Assembly: GCF_009299505.1 (NCBI RefSeq)
Contig: NZ_WBSM01000001.1
Span: 62,001-126,000 of the forward strand
Direction of reading: 5' to 3'
DNA from: Bifidobacterium ramosum
GTDB lineage: Bacteria; Actinomycetota; Actinomycetes; Actinomycetales; Bifidobacteriaceae
DNA length: 64,000 bases
The position numbers were made by a program, and so were the translations under genes. The notes under the pieces were generated by a model that was given only the letters and a program-made list of their open reading frames with translations, ran no database searches and had not been told where the DNA came from. Each line of letters begins with the position of its first letter. Positions within the stretch are counted from its first letter, which is position 1. This document shows positions 27,061-36,255 of this stretch, piece by piece.

Positions 27061-28305
27061 ATGGCCATCGCATTGCATGGGGACGACGATACGAACGACG
27101 AGTACCGGCACATCACGCCGGCCGACTTCGCCGCGCTTGACCACGATACGGTCACGCTGCTGGACCTGCGCGAACCGGACGAGGTGATCGTGCATCCGGT
27201 CAAGGACGCGATCAACATTCCGTTCGACCAGATCGGCCAGCGGCTCGGCTCGGTGCCGACCGGTAAGCCGGTCGTCGTGTTCTGCCGCGTGGGCGATTGG
27301 AGCGAGCAGGTCTGTGAGATCCTCGCCGACCGCGGTTATGAGGCGATCAATCTGGACGGCGGGTTCGCCGCGTTGCGTGACGCCGGATACGCGGACGGGG
27401 TGGCGGCTGGCGATACGGCCGCCGGTACGTCTGACAATGTCACTGACGATACGGCCACACAGGTCGTGACGAGTGGCGATTCGAAAGAGGAGACGATTCC
27501 CGCCGCGCAGGCCGCACCCAAGACGCTGCACGTTGACGCGAAGGGACTCAAATGCCCCGGTCCGATCGTCGCCGTCGCCGATGCGCTGCGTCCCGAACCG
27601 GCCGGTACCAGGCTTACGGTCGAGGCCACCGAGGACGCGTTCTGCTCCGACATCGCCGTGTGGGCCGAACGCACCGGCAACACGCTGCTCAGCCTCACGT
27701 GCGAAAGCGACGACGGCATCATCCACGCCGAACTGGAGAAGGGCGCGCCGGCCGGTACCACGCCCAACGCCGCGCCGCAATCCCTATCAACCGCCGGTTC
27801 CGCCGCGGCCCCCGCATCCGCCGGCGGCGACGTGCTCCACGACAAGACCTTCGTCGTCTTCAGCGGCGACCTCGACAAGACCATCGCCGTGTTCATCATG
27901 GCCAACGGCGCGGCTGCGATGGGCCGCAAGGTCACGATCTTCTTCACGTTCTGGGGACTGAACATCCTGCGCAAGCCCAAGCACGTGCGCGTCGCCAAGA
28001 ACCTCGTCGAGCGCATGTTCGGCTTCATGATGCCGCGTGGCACCAAGCAGCTGGGCCTGAGCCGCATGAATATGGGCGGCCTCGGCGCGACGATGATCCG
28101 CTGGATCATGCGGTCCAAGAACGTCGCCTCGCTCGAGGAGCTCATGAAGCAGGCCACCGACCACGGCGTGCGGCTCGTCGCCTGCCAGATGTCGATGGAT
28201 ATCATGGGCATCCGCAAGGAGGAGCTCATCGACGGCGTGGAACTCGGCGGCGTGAGCACGTTCCTCGGTGCCGGCGAAACCAGCGACATGAGCCTGTTCG
28301 TCTGA
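27061..28305 (+). CDS. Rhodanese-TusA-DsrE2 fusion, sulfur-transfer protein
   Basis: 414 residues made of three sulfur-relay domains with flexible linkers. Rhodanese domain, about 15-110, with candidate persulfide C75 in VVVFCRVGDWSE. TusA/SirA domain, about 153-228, with C165 in KGLKCPGPIV. DsrE2 (DsrE/F-like) domain, about 260-414, with C375 in RLVACQMSMDIMG and a hydrophobic stretch IFFTFWGLNIL. A ~40-residue Thr/Asp/Ala linker joins the first two. The natural inference is a persulfide handed along 75, 165 and 375 within one chain. The ATG at 27061 follows AAGGGG by six bases. It is paired with the E1-like gene upstream. Target molecule unknown. Confidence 0.88.
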   Translation: MAIALHGDDDTNDEYRHITPADFAALDHDTVTLLDLREPDEVIVHPVKDAINIPFDQIGQRLGSVPTGKPVVVFCRVGDWSEQVCEILADRGYEAINLDGGFAALRDAGYADGVAAGDTAAGTSDNVTDDTATQVVTSGDSKEETIPAAQAAPKTLHVDAKGLKCPGPIVAVADALRPEPAGTRLTVEATEDAFCSDIAVWAERTGNTLLSLTCESDDGIIHAELEKGAPAGTTPNAAPQSLSTAGSAAAPASAGGDVLHDKTFVVFSGDLDKTIAVFIMANGAAAMGRKVTIFFTFWGLNILRKPKHVRVAKNLVERMFGFMMPRGTKQLGLSRMNMGGLGATMIRWIMRSKNVASLEELMKQATDHGVRLVACQMSMDIMGIRKEELIDGVELGGVSTFLGAGETSDMSLFV

Positions 28306-28404
28306 ATCGTCGTACGTCCATGCGTAACTGTCGTGCGTCCGTGCGTGGGCCGGCCGGGTCGGTCTGGCCCGTCCGCACGTCCGCAGGCCGTCGTCGTGCG
28401 TCCC

Positions 28405-28517
28405 GATCATCACTCAGTACGCGCAATACCATGGCCGCCGCGCACTGAGTGATGATCACAGGCCCGTAATCATCACCCGGTGCGCGCAGCCATCGTGATT
28501 GCGCGCACGGAGTGACG
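28405..28517. repeat. Tandem hairpins of the TCACTc-GTGCGCG family, locus 1
   Basis: Hairpin 1 (28405-28457) pairs GATCATCACTCAGT with ACTGAGTGATGATC. Hairpin 2 (28471-28517) pairs CATCACCCGGTGCGCGC with GCGCGCACGGAGTGACG, with a few mismatches. The same two-hairpin layout is at 43907-44018. With the next palindrome they fill most of the 350-base gap 28306-28655. Confidence 0.8.
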
Positions 28518-28524
28518 GTTTACC

Positions 28525-28546
28525 GTGTGCGATGATCATCGCACAC
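28525..28546. promoter_or_regulatory. Perfect 22-bp palindrome upstream of the HD-domain gene
   Basis: Outer arms GTGTGC and GCACAC surround GATGATCATC, giving a loopless dyad 110 bases before the HD-domain gene. TACAAT at 28603-28608 could be its -10 box, but no matching -35 was found. It could be an operator or just part of the adjacent repeat block. Confidence 0.35.
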
Positions 28547-28655
28547 GAGCGTTCTCGCGACGATCATCCCACCGAACGACGTCGTCTGTTATCCGGATGT
28601 CCTACAATCATGCACGAACACGACGCACGCACGGACGGACGACGGGAGACACGCG

Positions 28656-29150
28656 GTGCTGACACGCAACCAGATACGGGCCTTGGTGAACGAACACGGC
28701 CACGACATCCTCGACCACGAGCACATGCGCATCGAACGCACCAGCTACCAGCACGGTTGCATCACCACATACGCCCATTCGATCCGCGTCGCATGCCTCG
28801 CCGTCTGGTTCGCCGACCGGCTGCACCTGTGGCATCGCGTTGACCTGCGCTCGCTGATCCGCGCCGCGCTGCTGCACGACTACTTCCTGTACGACTGGCA
28901 CGACTGGGACGACGGCGACCACCGCCTGCACGGGTTCACGCACGGCCGGACCGCGCTGCGCAACGCGATGCGCGATTTCAGGCTCAACGCGATCGAACGC
29001 GACAGCATCGCCTGCCACATGTTCCCGATGACGCCCACCCCGCCCAGCTATCTCGAGGGCTATCTGGTCACCATGGCCGACAAGGTGAGCGCCACGCGCG
29101 AAACGGTGAGCCTCAAACGGTTCAACCGGCCGAAGCTCGCACGCCGCTGA
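28656..29150 (+). CDS. HD-domain phosphohydrolase-like protein
   Basis: 164 residues. A metal-binding HD set is visible: H41 in TYAHSIRVACLA, H74-D75 in ALLHDYFLYDW, H97 in GFTHG and later H118 and D138 in LVTMADKVSAT. These proteins hydrolyse phosphate esters, often nucleotides; the substrate is not known. GTG at 28656 follows GGGAG. The next gene encodes a CmpB-family membrane protein, a pairing that recurs in Firmicutes and actinobacteria, so they may act together. Confidence 0.85.
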   Translation: MLTRNQIRALVNEHGHDILDHEHMRIERTSYQHGCITTYAHSIRVACLAVWFADRLHLWHRVDLRSLIRAALLHDYFLYDWHDWDDGDHRLHGFTHGRTALRNAMRDFRLNAIERDSIACHMFPMTPTPPSYLEGYLVTMADKVSATRETVSLKRFNRPKLARR

Positions 29151-29232
29151 CGGCCGCGGCCGACGACGGCATGACGCCTGCGAGACGGAACTGATATACG
29201 ACCGACATACGAATGACATACGACGGGAGCGC

Positions 29233-30057
29233 ATGCCGATGAACATGATGGTGACGCTGGAACACCTGTTTCTCTGGTTTCTGTTCTACAGCTTCTGCGG
29301 CTGGGTGTACGAGTCGATTCTCGTGTCGGTGCAGCAGCGGCGGCCGGTGAACCGCGGTTTTCTCAACGGCCCGCTGTGCCCGATCTACGGCACCGGCGCG
29401 GTGCTGGGCGTCGTGCTGCTCGGCCGCATCCATGATCCGGTGATCCTGTTCGTCGTGTCGGCGGTCGGTGCGTGCGTGCTCGAATACTTCACGTCGTGGG
29501 CGATGGAACGGCTGTTTCACGCGCGATGGTGGGATTATTCGCACTTCCGGTTCAACCTGAACGGCCGCATCTGCCTGCTCGGCGCGATCGTGTTCGGCAT
29601 CGGCGGTGTGGCGATCGTCGACGTCGTGCAGCCGCAGGTCGCGCGCGTCACCGCGATGATCCCGCTGCCGGTGGTGCATTGGCTGACGTTCGTCTGCCTG
29701 TTCCTGACCGTGCTCGACACGGCGGTCACCGTGGCCGGCATCGTCGATTTCGACCGCAGCCTCGACCAGCTGTCCGCCGTGGTGGCGAAGTACGGCGACG
29801 CGATGCGCGAGAAGGTCGGCGACGTGGTGGGCGACGCGCTCGACGGCGCGTCCGACCGTGTCGGCGAGTCGTGGCAGCTCGGCAAGGATATGTCGACCGA
29901 GTTCATGCTCAAGGTCAAGGACGCAGCCGATTCCGTATTCAACCGTCAGCAGCGCCGCATGATCGCCTCGTTCCCGCGTCTGCGCGCCGACCGCAACAAC
30001 GAGGCCCTGCAGCAGCTGCGCGACACGTTCGAGAAGCTGTATCGCCGACGCGGGTGA
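29233..30057 (+). CDS. CmpB-family membrane protein (putative ABC-transporter type IV)
   Basis: 274 residues. The N-terminal ~160 hold about four or five membrane segments and the family motifs FYSFCGWVYES, NRGFLNGPLCPIYG and LEYFTSWAMERLFHARWWDY. The C-terminal ~100 are soluble and helical. The family name comes from annotation only; transport has not been shown for it as far as I know. The ATG at 29233 follows GGGAGCGC. It lies 82 bases after the HD-domain gene. Confidence 0.82.
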   Translation: MPMNMMVTLEHLFLWFLFYSFCGWVYESILVSVQQRRPVNRGFLNGPLCPIYGTGAVLGVVLLGRIHDPVILFVVSAVGACVLEYFTSWAMERLFHARWWDYSHFRFNLNGRICLLGAIVFGIGGVAIVDVVQPQVARVTAMIPLPVVHWLTFVCLFLTVLDTAVTVAGIVDFDRSLDQLSAVVAKYGDAMREKVGDVVGDALDGASDRVGESWQLGKDMSTEFMLKVKDAADSVFNRQQRRMIASFPRLRADRNNEALQQLRDTFEKLYRRRG

Positions 30058-30152
30058 CGGTCGACCGACGGCCGCGCGGCGGCGCTGTCGGCCTGTTCTG
30101 CGAGACTGATAGGCGCAGAAAACCCACAATTTGATAGGGAGAAACCACGGTT

Positions 30153-31475
30153 ATGGCTCACGTCATCGATTTCAAGGAGGCCGGATTCGACTCCGTCCTC
30201 GATGAACTGGAATGGCGCGGGCTGATCTCGCAGTCCACCGACCGCGATCAGCTCGCCGCAGCGCTGAACGGGGAGCCGGTCACCTATTATTGCGGCTTCG
30301 ACCCGACCGCCGCGTCCCTGCACATCGGCAATCTGGTGCAGCTCATCAACATGCGCCATCTGCAGGCGGCCGGCCATCATCCGATCGCGCTGGTCGGCGG
30401 CGCCACCGGCCTCATCGGCGATCCGCGCCAGTCGGGCGAGCGCACGCTCAACCCGAAGGATGTCGTCGCCGGCTGGGCCGAACGGCTCAAGCACCAGATC
30501 GGCGGCATCCTCGAAAACGAGGGCGACAACCCGGTGCGCTTCGTGTCGAACTACGACTGGACCGCGCAGATGTCCGTCATCGACTTCCTGCGCGACGTCG
30601 GCAAGAACTTCCGTCTCGGCACCATGCTCGCCAAGGACACGGTTGCGCGCCGCCTGAACTCCGAGGAGGGCATCTCCTTCACCGAGTTCAGCTATCAGGT
30701 GCTGCAGGGCAACGACTTCCTGCACCTGTACGACGAGTACGGCTGCACGCTCGAAATCGGGGGCTCCGACCAGTGGGGTAACCTCACCAGCGGCATGGAC
30801 CTGATCCGCAAGGTGCGCGGCGCCACGGTGAACGTGTTCACCAGCCCGATCATCACCGACGCGAGCGGCAAGAAGTTCGGCAAGTCCGAAGGCAACGCCG
30901 TCTGGCTCGACGGCACCATGCTCAGCCCGTACAAGTTCTACCAGTTCTGGTTCAACCGCCCCGACGTGGAGATGGAGGGCCTGCTCAAGGCGTTCACGTT
31001 CCTGCCGAAGGCCGAGATCGAACGCCTGGTGGAGGAGTCGAAGACCAACCCGGGCGCCCGCGAGGCGCAGAGGACGCTGGCTTGGGAGGTCACGAGCTTC
31101 GTGCACGGCGAGGCCGCGACGCAGGCCGCGATCGACGCGTCGGCCGCGCTGTTCGGCCGTGGCGGCGACCTCGGTTCGATCGACGAGGACACGCTCGAGG
31201 CCGCGATCGACGGCCTGAAGGTCGAGGACGAGCACGGTGACAAGGCGTTCGCAGCCGTGGCCGACGGTGATCGCGTGATCGAGGCCGGCGTCAAGGCCGG
31301 GCTGTTCAAGTCGATCTCCGAGGCGCGTCGTGCGGTCAAGTCCGGCGGCGTGTACCTCAACAACAACCGCGTGGAGGACGAGGAGCAGACGCTGGGCGAG
31401 GCCGACTTCCTGCACGGTCGCTTCGCGCTGATCCGCCGCGGCAAGAAGGCCCTCGGCGCGGTCGAGAAGCACTGA
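30153..31475 (+). CDS. tyrS: Tyrosyl-tRNA synthetase
   Basis: 440 residues, class I synthetase. HIGN (57-60) and KFGKS (241-245) are the two ATP signatures, and [13 protein letters not shown] is typical for the bacterial enzyme. An S4 RNA-binding domain closes the protein (about 370-430, [16 protein letters not shown]). GGGAG lies before the ATG. I saw no T-box in the 95-base leader. Confidence 0.96.
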   Translation: MAHVIDFKEAGFDSVLDELEWRGLISQSTDRDQLAAALNGEPVTYYCGFDPTAASLHIGNLVQLINMRHLQAAGHHPIALVGGATGLIGDPRQSGERTLNPKDVVAGWAERLKHQIGGILENEGDNPVRFVSNYDWTAQMSVIDFLRDVGKNFRLGTMLAKDTVARRLNSEEGISFTEFSYQVLQGNDFLHLYDEYGCTLEIGGSDQWGNLTSGMDLIRKVRGATVNVFTSPIITDASGKKFGKSEGNAVWLDGTMLSPYKFYQFWFNRPDVEMEGLLKAFTFLPKAEIERLVEESKTNPGAREAQRTLAWEVTSFVHGEAATQAAIDASAALFGRGGDLGSIDEDTLEAAIDGLKVEDEHGDKAFAAVADGDRVIEAGVKAGLFKSISEARRAVKSGGVYLNNNRVEDEEQTLGEADFLHGRFALIRRGKKALGAVEKH

Positions 31476-31515
31476 TTTCGGTATTTTTTAGAGCACAGCA
31501 AGACACAGCAAATAT

Positions 31516-31543
31516 CTCGGCTCCTTTGATCGAGGGAGCCGAG
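31516..31543 (+). promoter_or_regulatory. Leader hairpin before the basic/TPR protein gene
   Basis: Perfect arms CTCGGCTCC and GGAGCCGAG with a ten-base loop end 20 bases before the ATG at 31564. It follows a short T-run after tyrS. It could be a leader structure or weak attenuator. Confidence 0.4.
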
Positions 31544-31563
31544 CACGTCAGTGAAGGACATCA

Positions 31564-33477
31564 ATGGCAGAAGAACAGGGCCGCTCGGGCGGCAAATCCT
31601 ACGGCAATCGCAAGTCCTACGGCTCCGGCCGGTCCGGTGGCAACGGTCACGGCGGCCGTTCGTTCGGCGGATCGCGCGGCGGTTTCCGCCGTGACGGCAA
31701 CGGCAAGTCCGGCGGCTTCCATAAGGGCGGGTTCCGCAAGGACGGCGGTTTCCGCCGCGATCGCGACGGTGCCGGCGAAGGCCGTGATTTCAACCGCGAG
31801 GGCGGCGAGCGTCGCGACTTCCACCGCGACGGCGAGCACGGCGGCTACCGCGGCAAGTCGGGTGGTTTCCACGGCGGCCGTTCCGGCGGTTTCCGCAAGG
31901 ACTTCCGTAAGGACGGCGAGCGCGGCGGCTTCCGTCGCGACGGTGGTTTCCGCCGTGACGACGATCGCAAGGACTTCCGCCGTGACGGCGAGCATCGCGA
32001 CAACGATCGCCGTGATTTCAAGCGCGAGGGCGGCGAGCACCGTTCATTCCATCGCGACAACGAGCGTCACGACTTCCGCCGCGACGACCGCCGTCAGGGC
32101 GACAACCCGCGCTACCGTCGTGATGACCGTCGTGATGATCGTCGTGATTTCAAGCGTAACGATGGCGAGCGTCGCGAGTTCAAGCGCGACGACGATCGCC
32201 GGAACTTCCGTCGCGATGATCGTCGTGACGATCGCCGTGACTTCAAGCGTAACGACAGCGATCGCCGCGAGTTCACGCCGGAGGAGAAGCGCGAATACCG
32301 CGAGACGAAGCGTCGCGAATACATGGAGCGCGGCCCGCGCCGCAACTCCGACGGCACGATGAGCTTCCCGTCACAGAACCCGTACACCGCGCGCCGACCT
32401 GACGAGCCGAAGATGCCGAAGGGCATGGAATGGTCGATGCTGTCGACCGACGAGCGCGAACGTCTGCGCGGCCTGTCCAAGGAACACGCCGAGAACATCG
32501 GCCTGCACATCCTCGCCGCCTATGCGCTCGAGGAGTCCAACCCGGAGCTCGCGCTCGCGCACGCCAAGTGGGTGGCCCGTCAGGCGTCCCGCATCGACTT
32601 CGCCCGTGAAACCCTCGCGTTCGTCGCGTACCGTCAGGGCGACTACAAGCTTGCGCTCAAGGAGTTCCGCACCGCGTTCCGCATGAACGGCTTCCCGGAC
32701 TACCTGCCGTTCATCGCCGACTGCGAACGCGGCACCGGCAACCCGAAGAAGGCCGTCGAGGTGGCGACCTCCGACGACGCCAAGCAGCTGCGCGGCGAAG
32801 CCAAGGTCGAAATGTTCCTCGTGTACGCCGGCGCGCTCGCCGACCTCGGCCAGACGGACAAGGCCATCGAGATCGTGCACACGATCGGCCGTTCCAAGGG
32901 TCTGCCGGGGGAGTACCGCATGCGCGCCATCCAGGCCGAACAGTACTTCCTCGAGGAGGCCGGTCGTGGCGAGGAGGCCGCCGATCTCGATCCGCTGCTC
33001 GACAAGCTCGAACTGCAGTACGCGGACGACGACGAGGCCGTCGATGACGTGGTGATCGACCACGATCTCGAACGGTTCAGCGACGACGAGCTCGACATGC
33101 TCGGCATCAGCGAGGCCGACGCGCAGTACGCGCCGGAGGACGATGCCGAGGATGCCGATGCCGACGGTGCGGATACGGACGATTCCGAGGACGACGGCAA
33201 CGCGTCGAACGCCGAGGACGCGGACGACGCCGAGGACGTGAAGGAGGTCGCCGGCATGAGCGAATCCGCTGAGCACGAGGCCGCCGATGCGGTCAACGGC
33301 GACGCCTCCGCCGACGACGAATCCGTGCTGCCGGCGCAGGAGGCGCAGGACGGCTCCGATTCCACCGTCGAACCGGAGACCGGCATCGACGACGCGGCCG
33401 ACGAAACGGACGCTGACGGTGACGGTGCTGATGGCGCCGATGCGGCCGACGGTGCCGACGCGGCTGACGCGGAGTGA
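31564..33477 (+). CDS. Three-part protein: Arg/Gly/Asp-rich tract, TPR-like core, acidic tail
   Basis: 637 residues with strong charge segregation. Residues 1-110 are rich in G, R, F, S and K (GGFRRDG, SGGFHKGGFRKD), like RGG-type RNA-binding tails. Residues 110-255 carry irregular copies of DRRDFKRN and NFRRDDRR. Residues about 290-480 are helical and TPR-like (ALAHAKWVARQASRIDFARE, YKLALKEFRTAFRMNG). Residues 488-637 are very acidic, with D and E-rich, Ala-rich low complexity. The gene lies between tyrS and a HAD phosphatase and overlaps the latter by one base. I infer RNA or ribosome binding; there is no direct proof. AAGGA precedes the ATG. Confidence 0.8.
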   Translation: MAEEQGRSGGKSYGNRKSYGSGRSGGNGHGGRSFGGSRGGFRRDGNGKSGGFHKGGFRKDGGFRRDRDGAGEGRDFNREGGERRDFHRDGEHGGYRGKSGGFHGGRSGGFRKDFRKDGERGGFRRDGGFRRDDDRKDFRRDGEHRDNDRRDFKREGGEHRSFHRDNERHDFRRDDRRQGDNPRYRRDDRRDDRRDFKRNDGERREFKRDDDRRNFRRDDRRDDRRDFKRNDSDRREFTPEEKREYRETKRREYMERGPRRNSDGTMSFPSQNPYTARRPDEPKMPKGMEWSMLSTDERERLRGLSKEHAENIGLHILAAYALEESNPELALAHAKWVARQASRIDFARETLAFVAYRQGDYKLALKEFRTAFRMNGFPDYLPFIADCERGTGNPKKAVEVATSDDAKQLRGEAKVEMFLVYAGALADLGQTDKAIEIVHTIGRSKGLPGEYRMRAIQAEQYFLEEAGRGEEAADLDPLLDKLELQYADDDEAVDDVVIDHDLERFSDDELDMLGISEADAQYAPEDDAEDADADGADTDDSEDDGNASNAEDADDAEDVKEVAGMSESAEHEAADAVNGDASADDESVLPAQEAQDGSDSTVEPETGIDDAADETDADGDGADGADAADGADAADAE

Positions 33478-34511
33478 TGACGGGCATGCTCAAATCCACC
33501 GACAAGCCGATCGCCGAGGCATACCGTCTGGCGCTGCTCGACCTCGACGGCGTGGTATACCGGGGCAAGAACCCGGTCGAACACGCTGCCGAATCGATCC
33601 GCCGGGCCGAGGCGGCCGGCATGACCATCGAATACACGACGAACAATTCGTCGCGCTTCCAACGCGTCGTCGCCGAGCAGCTGCGCGGGTTCGATCTTGC
33701 GGTCGAACCGCATCAGGTGATCACCTCGTCGGTGGTCGCCGCCCGCATGGTGCGCCGGCATGTGCCGGCCGGCTCCAAGGTGCTGGTGCTGGGCGCCGAA
33801 CATCTGCGCGAGGAGGTCGCCCGTCAGGGACTGATCGTGGTCGATGGCGCGGCAGACCAGCCGGTGGCCGCGATTCAGGGCTGGTATCCGGACATGCGCT
33901 GGCAGGAGATGGCCGAAGTCGCGTTCGCGGTCGAACATGGGGCGACGTATTTCGTCACCAACCGTGACCTGACCATTCCGCGCGAACTGGGCATCGCGCC
34001 GGGCTGCGGGTCGATGATCCAGGCCGTCATCAACGCGACCGGCGTCGAACCGGTCGCCTCGGCCGGCAAACCCGAATCCGCGATGTACGACGAGGCACGG
34101 CTGCTCGCGGCCGGCGACGACGAGGAACCGGTTGCCAAGGACGCATGTCTGGCGATCGGAGACCGGCTCGACACCGATATCGAGGCCGGTAACCGCGGCG
34201 GCTATGATTCGCTGGCCGTGCTCACCGGCGTCACCAATCCGCACGAGCTCATGCTCGCCCCGGCGCATCTGCGTCCGACCTACATCGTCAAGGACCTGCG
34301 CGGGCTGCTCGAAGCACAGCCGGCCGCGACCGCCGGCGACGACGGATCGTGGGCATGCGGCGACGCGACCGCAACATTGCGTGACAGCGTGCTGACGGTC
34401 AGCGACGCGGCCAGCATGAACGCCCTGCGCGCGGCATGCGCCCTCATGTGGGACTATGCCGATGCCGGTGGCGACGTATCGGCGGTCACACTGCCTGATT
34501 TCGCGCTCTAA
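33477..34511 (+). CDS. HAD-superfamily IIA (NagD-like) phosphatase
   Basis: 344 residues. The nucleophile motif LLDLDGVVYRGK is at the N-terminus, TTNNSSRF marks the second motif, and AIGDRLDTDIEAGNRGG the fourth. Members dephosphorylate small phosphate esters such as nucleotides or sugar phosphates. ATG at 33477 overlaps the previous stop as TGATG, so translation is coupled to the TPR protein; GTG at 33474 and ATG at 33486 are alternatives. The last ~70 residues are more variable. Confidence 0.87.
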   Translation: MTGMLKSTDKPIAEAYRLALLDLDGVVYRGKNPVEHAAESIRRAEAAGMTIEYTTNNSSRFQRVVAEQLRGFDLAVEPHQVITSSVVAARMVRRHVPAGSKVLVLGAEHLREEVARQGLIVVDGAADQPVAAIQGWYPDMRWQEMAEVAFAVEHGATYFVTNRDLTIPRELGIAPGCGSMIQAVINATGVEPVASAGKPESAMYDEARLLAAGDDEEPVAKDACLAIGDRLDTDIEAGNRGGYDSLAVLTGVTNPHELMLAPAHLRPTYIVKDLRGLLEAQPAATAGDDGSWACGDATATLRDSVLTVSDAASMNALRAACALMWDYADAGGDVSAVTLPDFAL

Positions 34512-34518
34512 CGCTGCT

Positions 34519-34544
34519 CCGGCCTCCTCCGACGAGGAGGCCGG
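34519..34544 (+). terminator. Hairpin after the NagD-like gene
   Basis: Perfect arms CCGGCCTCCTC and GAGGAGGCCGG with a four-base loop, seven bases after the stop. Only two T follow, so termination strength is uncertain. Confidence 0.6.
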
Positions 34545-34636
34545 TTCGTTGCCGGACGGTTTCGAGCGGGACGACGATTCGTCTCGTTGATTTCTCTCCA
34601 TCCCCTCATTCCTATCATGTGCAAGGAGCTTGTGTC

Positions 34637-34765
34637 ATGCCCGACGATTTGATCCAGCGGTTCCCCGAACTGGCCGATCTGGATGCCAAAGATATGCCGC
34701 AGCGCATCACGGCGTTTCAGGACGTGCTCGATCGGCTCCAGCACGAGCTTGACGACAGCCGGTGA
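34637..34765 (+). CDS. 42-residue ORF directly upstream of tlyA
   Basis: Starts MPDDLIQRFPELADLDAKD and ends LQHELDDSR. AAGGAG lies eight bases before the ATG, and the stop is three bases before the tlyA start, so it looks translated and coupled. The protein is acidic and helical, resembling the short conserved proteins found before tlyA in other actinobacteria. Function unknown. It falls below usual length cut-offs and is easily missed. Confidence 0.72.
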   Translation: MPDDLIQRFPELADLDAKDMPQRITAFQDVLDRLQHELDDSR

Positions 34766-34768
34766 CCT

Positions 34769-35506
34769 ATGGCACGGCTTGACTCCTTGCTGGTCGATCG
34801 CGGATTGGTCGACAGCCGTTCCAAGGCGCAGAAACTCATCAGGGCCGGACAGGTCGTCGTCAACGGCGTCCCCGCATCCAAGCCGGCCATGACCGTGGAT
34901 GCGACGGCCGCCATCACCGTGGATAAAGGCGACGACTACGTGTCGCGCGGAGCCTACAAACTGGTCGGCGCGTTCGACATGTTCGCCGCCGACGGATTGC
35001 CATCGCCGGACGGGATGCATTGTCTCGACATCGGCGCGTCCACCGGCGGATTCACCCAAGTGCTGCTGCGTCGGGGCGCGGCGCAGGTTATCGCGCTCGA
35101 CGTCGGCCATGACCAGCTTGACCGGCGTGTGGCCGACGATCCGCGCGTCATTCGCATGGACGGCGTCAACATCCGCGACGTGACCGTCGACGATCTGCCG
35201 TATCGGCCGCAGATGATCGTCTCCGACGTGTCGTTCATTTCGCTGACCTACGTGATTCCGGTCATCGCGCGGATCGCCGCGCCGGGTGCGCATGTCGTGC
35301 TGCTCGTCAAGCCGCAGTTCGAGGTCGGCAGGGAAGGGCTTGGCCGGCACGGCATCGTGGAGGATCCGTCGCTGCGTGAACAGGCGTTGGACAAGATCGT
35401 CCGATGCGCCGCCGACTGTAGTCTCGATGTCGTGACCGCCGCGGATTCGCCCATCGAAGGCACCCACGGCAACGTCGAATACCTCCTCTACGCGCGTCGA
35501 CCCTGA
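34769..35506 (+). CDS. tlyA: TlyA-family rRNA 2'-O-methyltransferase / hemolysin-like protein
   Basis: 245 residues. An N-terminal S4 domain (ARLDSLLVDRGLVDSRSKAQ, 2-60) is joined to an FtsJ-like methyltransferase (about 65-240) with the SAM loop CLDIGASTGGFTQVLL and the catalytic-type KPQFEVGREG. In mycobacteria TlyA methylates cytidines of 16S and 23S rRNA; the same role is inferred here. The ATG is three bases after the small upstream ORF. Confidence 0.9.
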   Translation: MARLDSLLVDRGLVDSRSKAQKLIRAGQVVVNGVPASKPAMTVDATAAITVDKGDDYVSRGAYKLVGAFDMFAADGLPSPDGMHCLDIGASTGGFTQVLLRRGAAQVIALDVGHDQLDRRVADDPRVIRMDGVNIRDVTVDDLPYRPQMIVSDVSFISLTYVIPVIARIAAPGAHVVLLVKPQFEVGREGLGRHGIVEDPSLREQALDKIVRCAADCSLDVVTAADSPIEGTHGNVEYLLYARRP

Positions 35507-35601
35507 CGTTGCGCCCAAGACGTCGCACGCCATGGCTCCCCGCGCTGAGGGGAACTGCCAGCGCAGCCGGCTGAAGGGAGCGGGGCCGCCGGCCTCGTAC
35601 G

Positions 35602-36255
35602 TCACCCGCGGATGAACTTGTCGATCTGGTCTTCCTTGCCCATGATGATGAGCTCGTCGTTGCGGTGCATGACCAGTTCCTTCGACCCGTACTGGAATTC
35701 CTTGCCCGGCGACTTGATGCCGACCACGGTGATGCCGTACCGTTCGTGCACCTTCGCATCCTCGATGCTGTAACCGACGACGTGCGACGGCGTGTGGATC
35801 TTCACGACAGTATGAGCGCCTTCGATTTCGATGTAGTCAAGATAGTTGCCGGACACCAGATGACCGACGCGTTTGCCGGCGTCCGTCTCCGCGTTGATGA
35901 TGTGGCGTGCGCCGATGCGCTGCAGGATGCGTGCATGCTCCTTCGACACGGATTTCGCCCAGATGTCCGAGATGCCGGCGTCCAGCAGATTACCGGTGGT
36001 GATGACCGATGCCTCCACGCTGTCACCGATCGCCACGATCGCCGTGTTGAAATCCGAGGCGTTGAGCTGTTCCAGCGCCAGCACGTCCGTCATGTCGGCC
36101 TGCACGGTGGGGATCTGCGACGACCAGCGGTTCACGAGTTCCGGATCACGGTCGACGGCGAGCACATCCTGCCCCATCGCATCCAGCGTGGTCGCCACGG
36201 AGCTGCCGAATCGGCCGAGTCCGACGACCAGAATGCTTCTGCCGTTATTCGCCAT
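35602..36255 (-). CDS. KtrA/TrkA-type potassium-uptake regulatory subunit
   Basis: 217 residues. An RCK_N domain starts with SILVVGLGRFGSSVATTLDAMGQ (nucleotide-binding GxGxxG) and an RCK_C domain covers about 135-217. Such cytosolic rings gate TrkH/KtrB channels in response to nucleotides. It is downstream of the matching channel gene on the same strand, 202 bases apart; that gap shows no gene. Confidence 0.92.
   Translation of the reverse strand: MANNGRSILVVGLGRFGSSVATTLDAMGQDVLAVDRDPELVNRWSSQIPTVQADMTDVLALEQLNASDFNTAIVAIGDSVEASVITTGNLLDAGISDIWAKSVSKEHARILQRIGARHIINAETDAGKRVGHLVSGNYLDYIEIEGAHTVVKIHTPSHVVGYSIEDAKVHERYGITVVGIKSPGKEFQYGSKELVMHRNDELIIMGKEDQIDKFIRG

Noticed and set aside
30058..30152. 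T-box riboswitch before tyrS (and in the 198 bases before pheS)
   Set aside because: No specifier hairpin, T-box motif or terminator was visible and the leaders are short.
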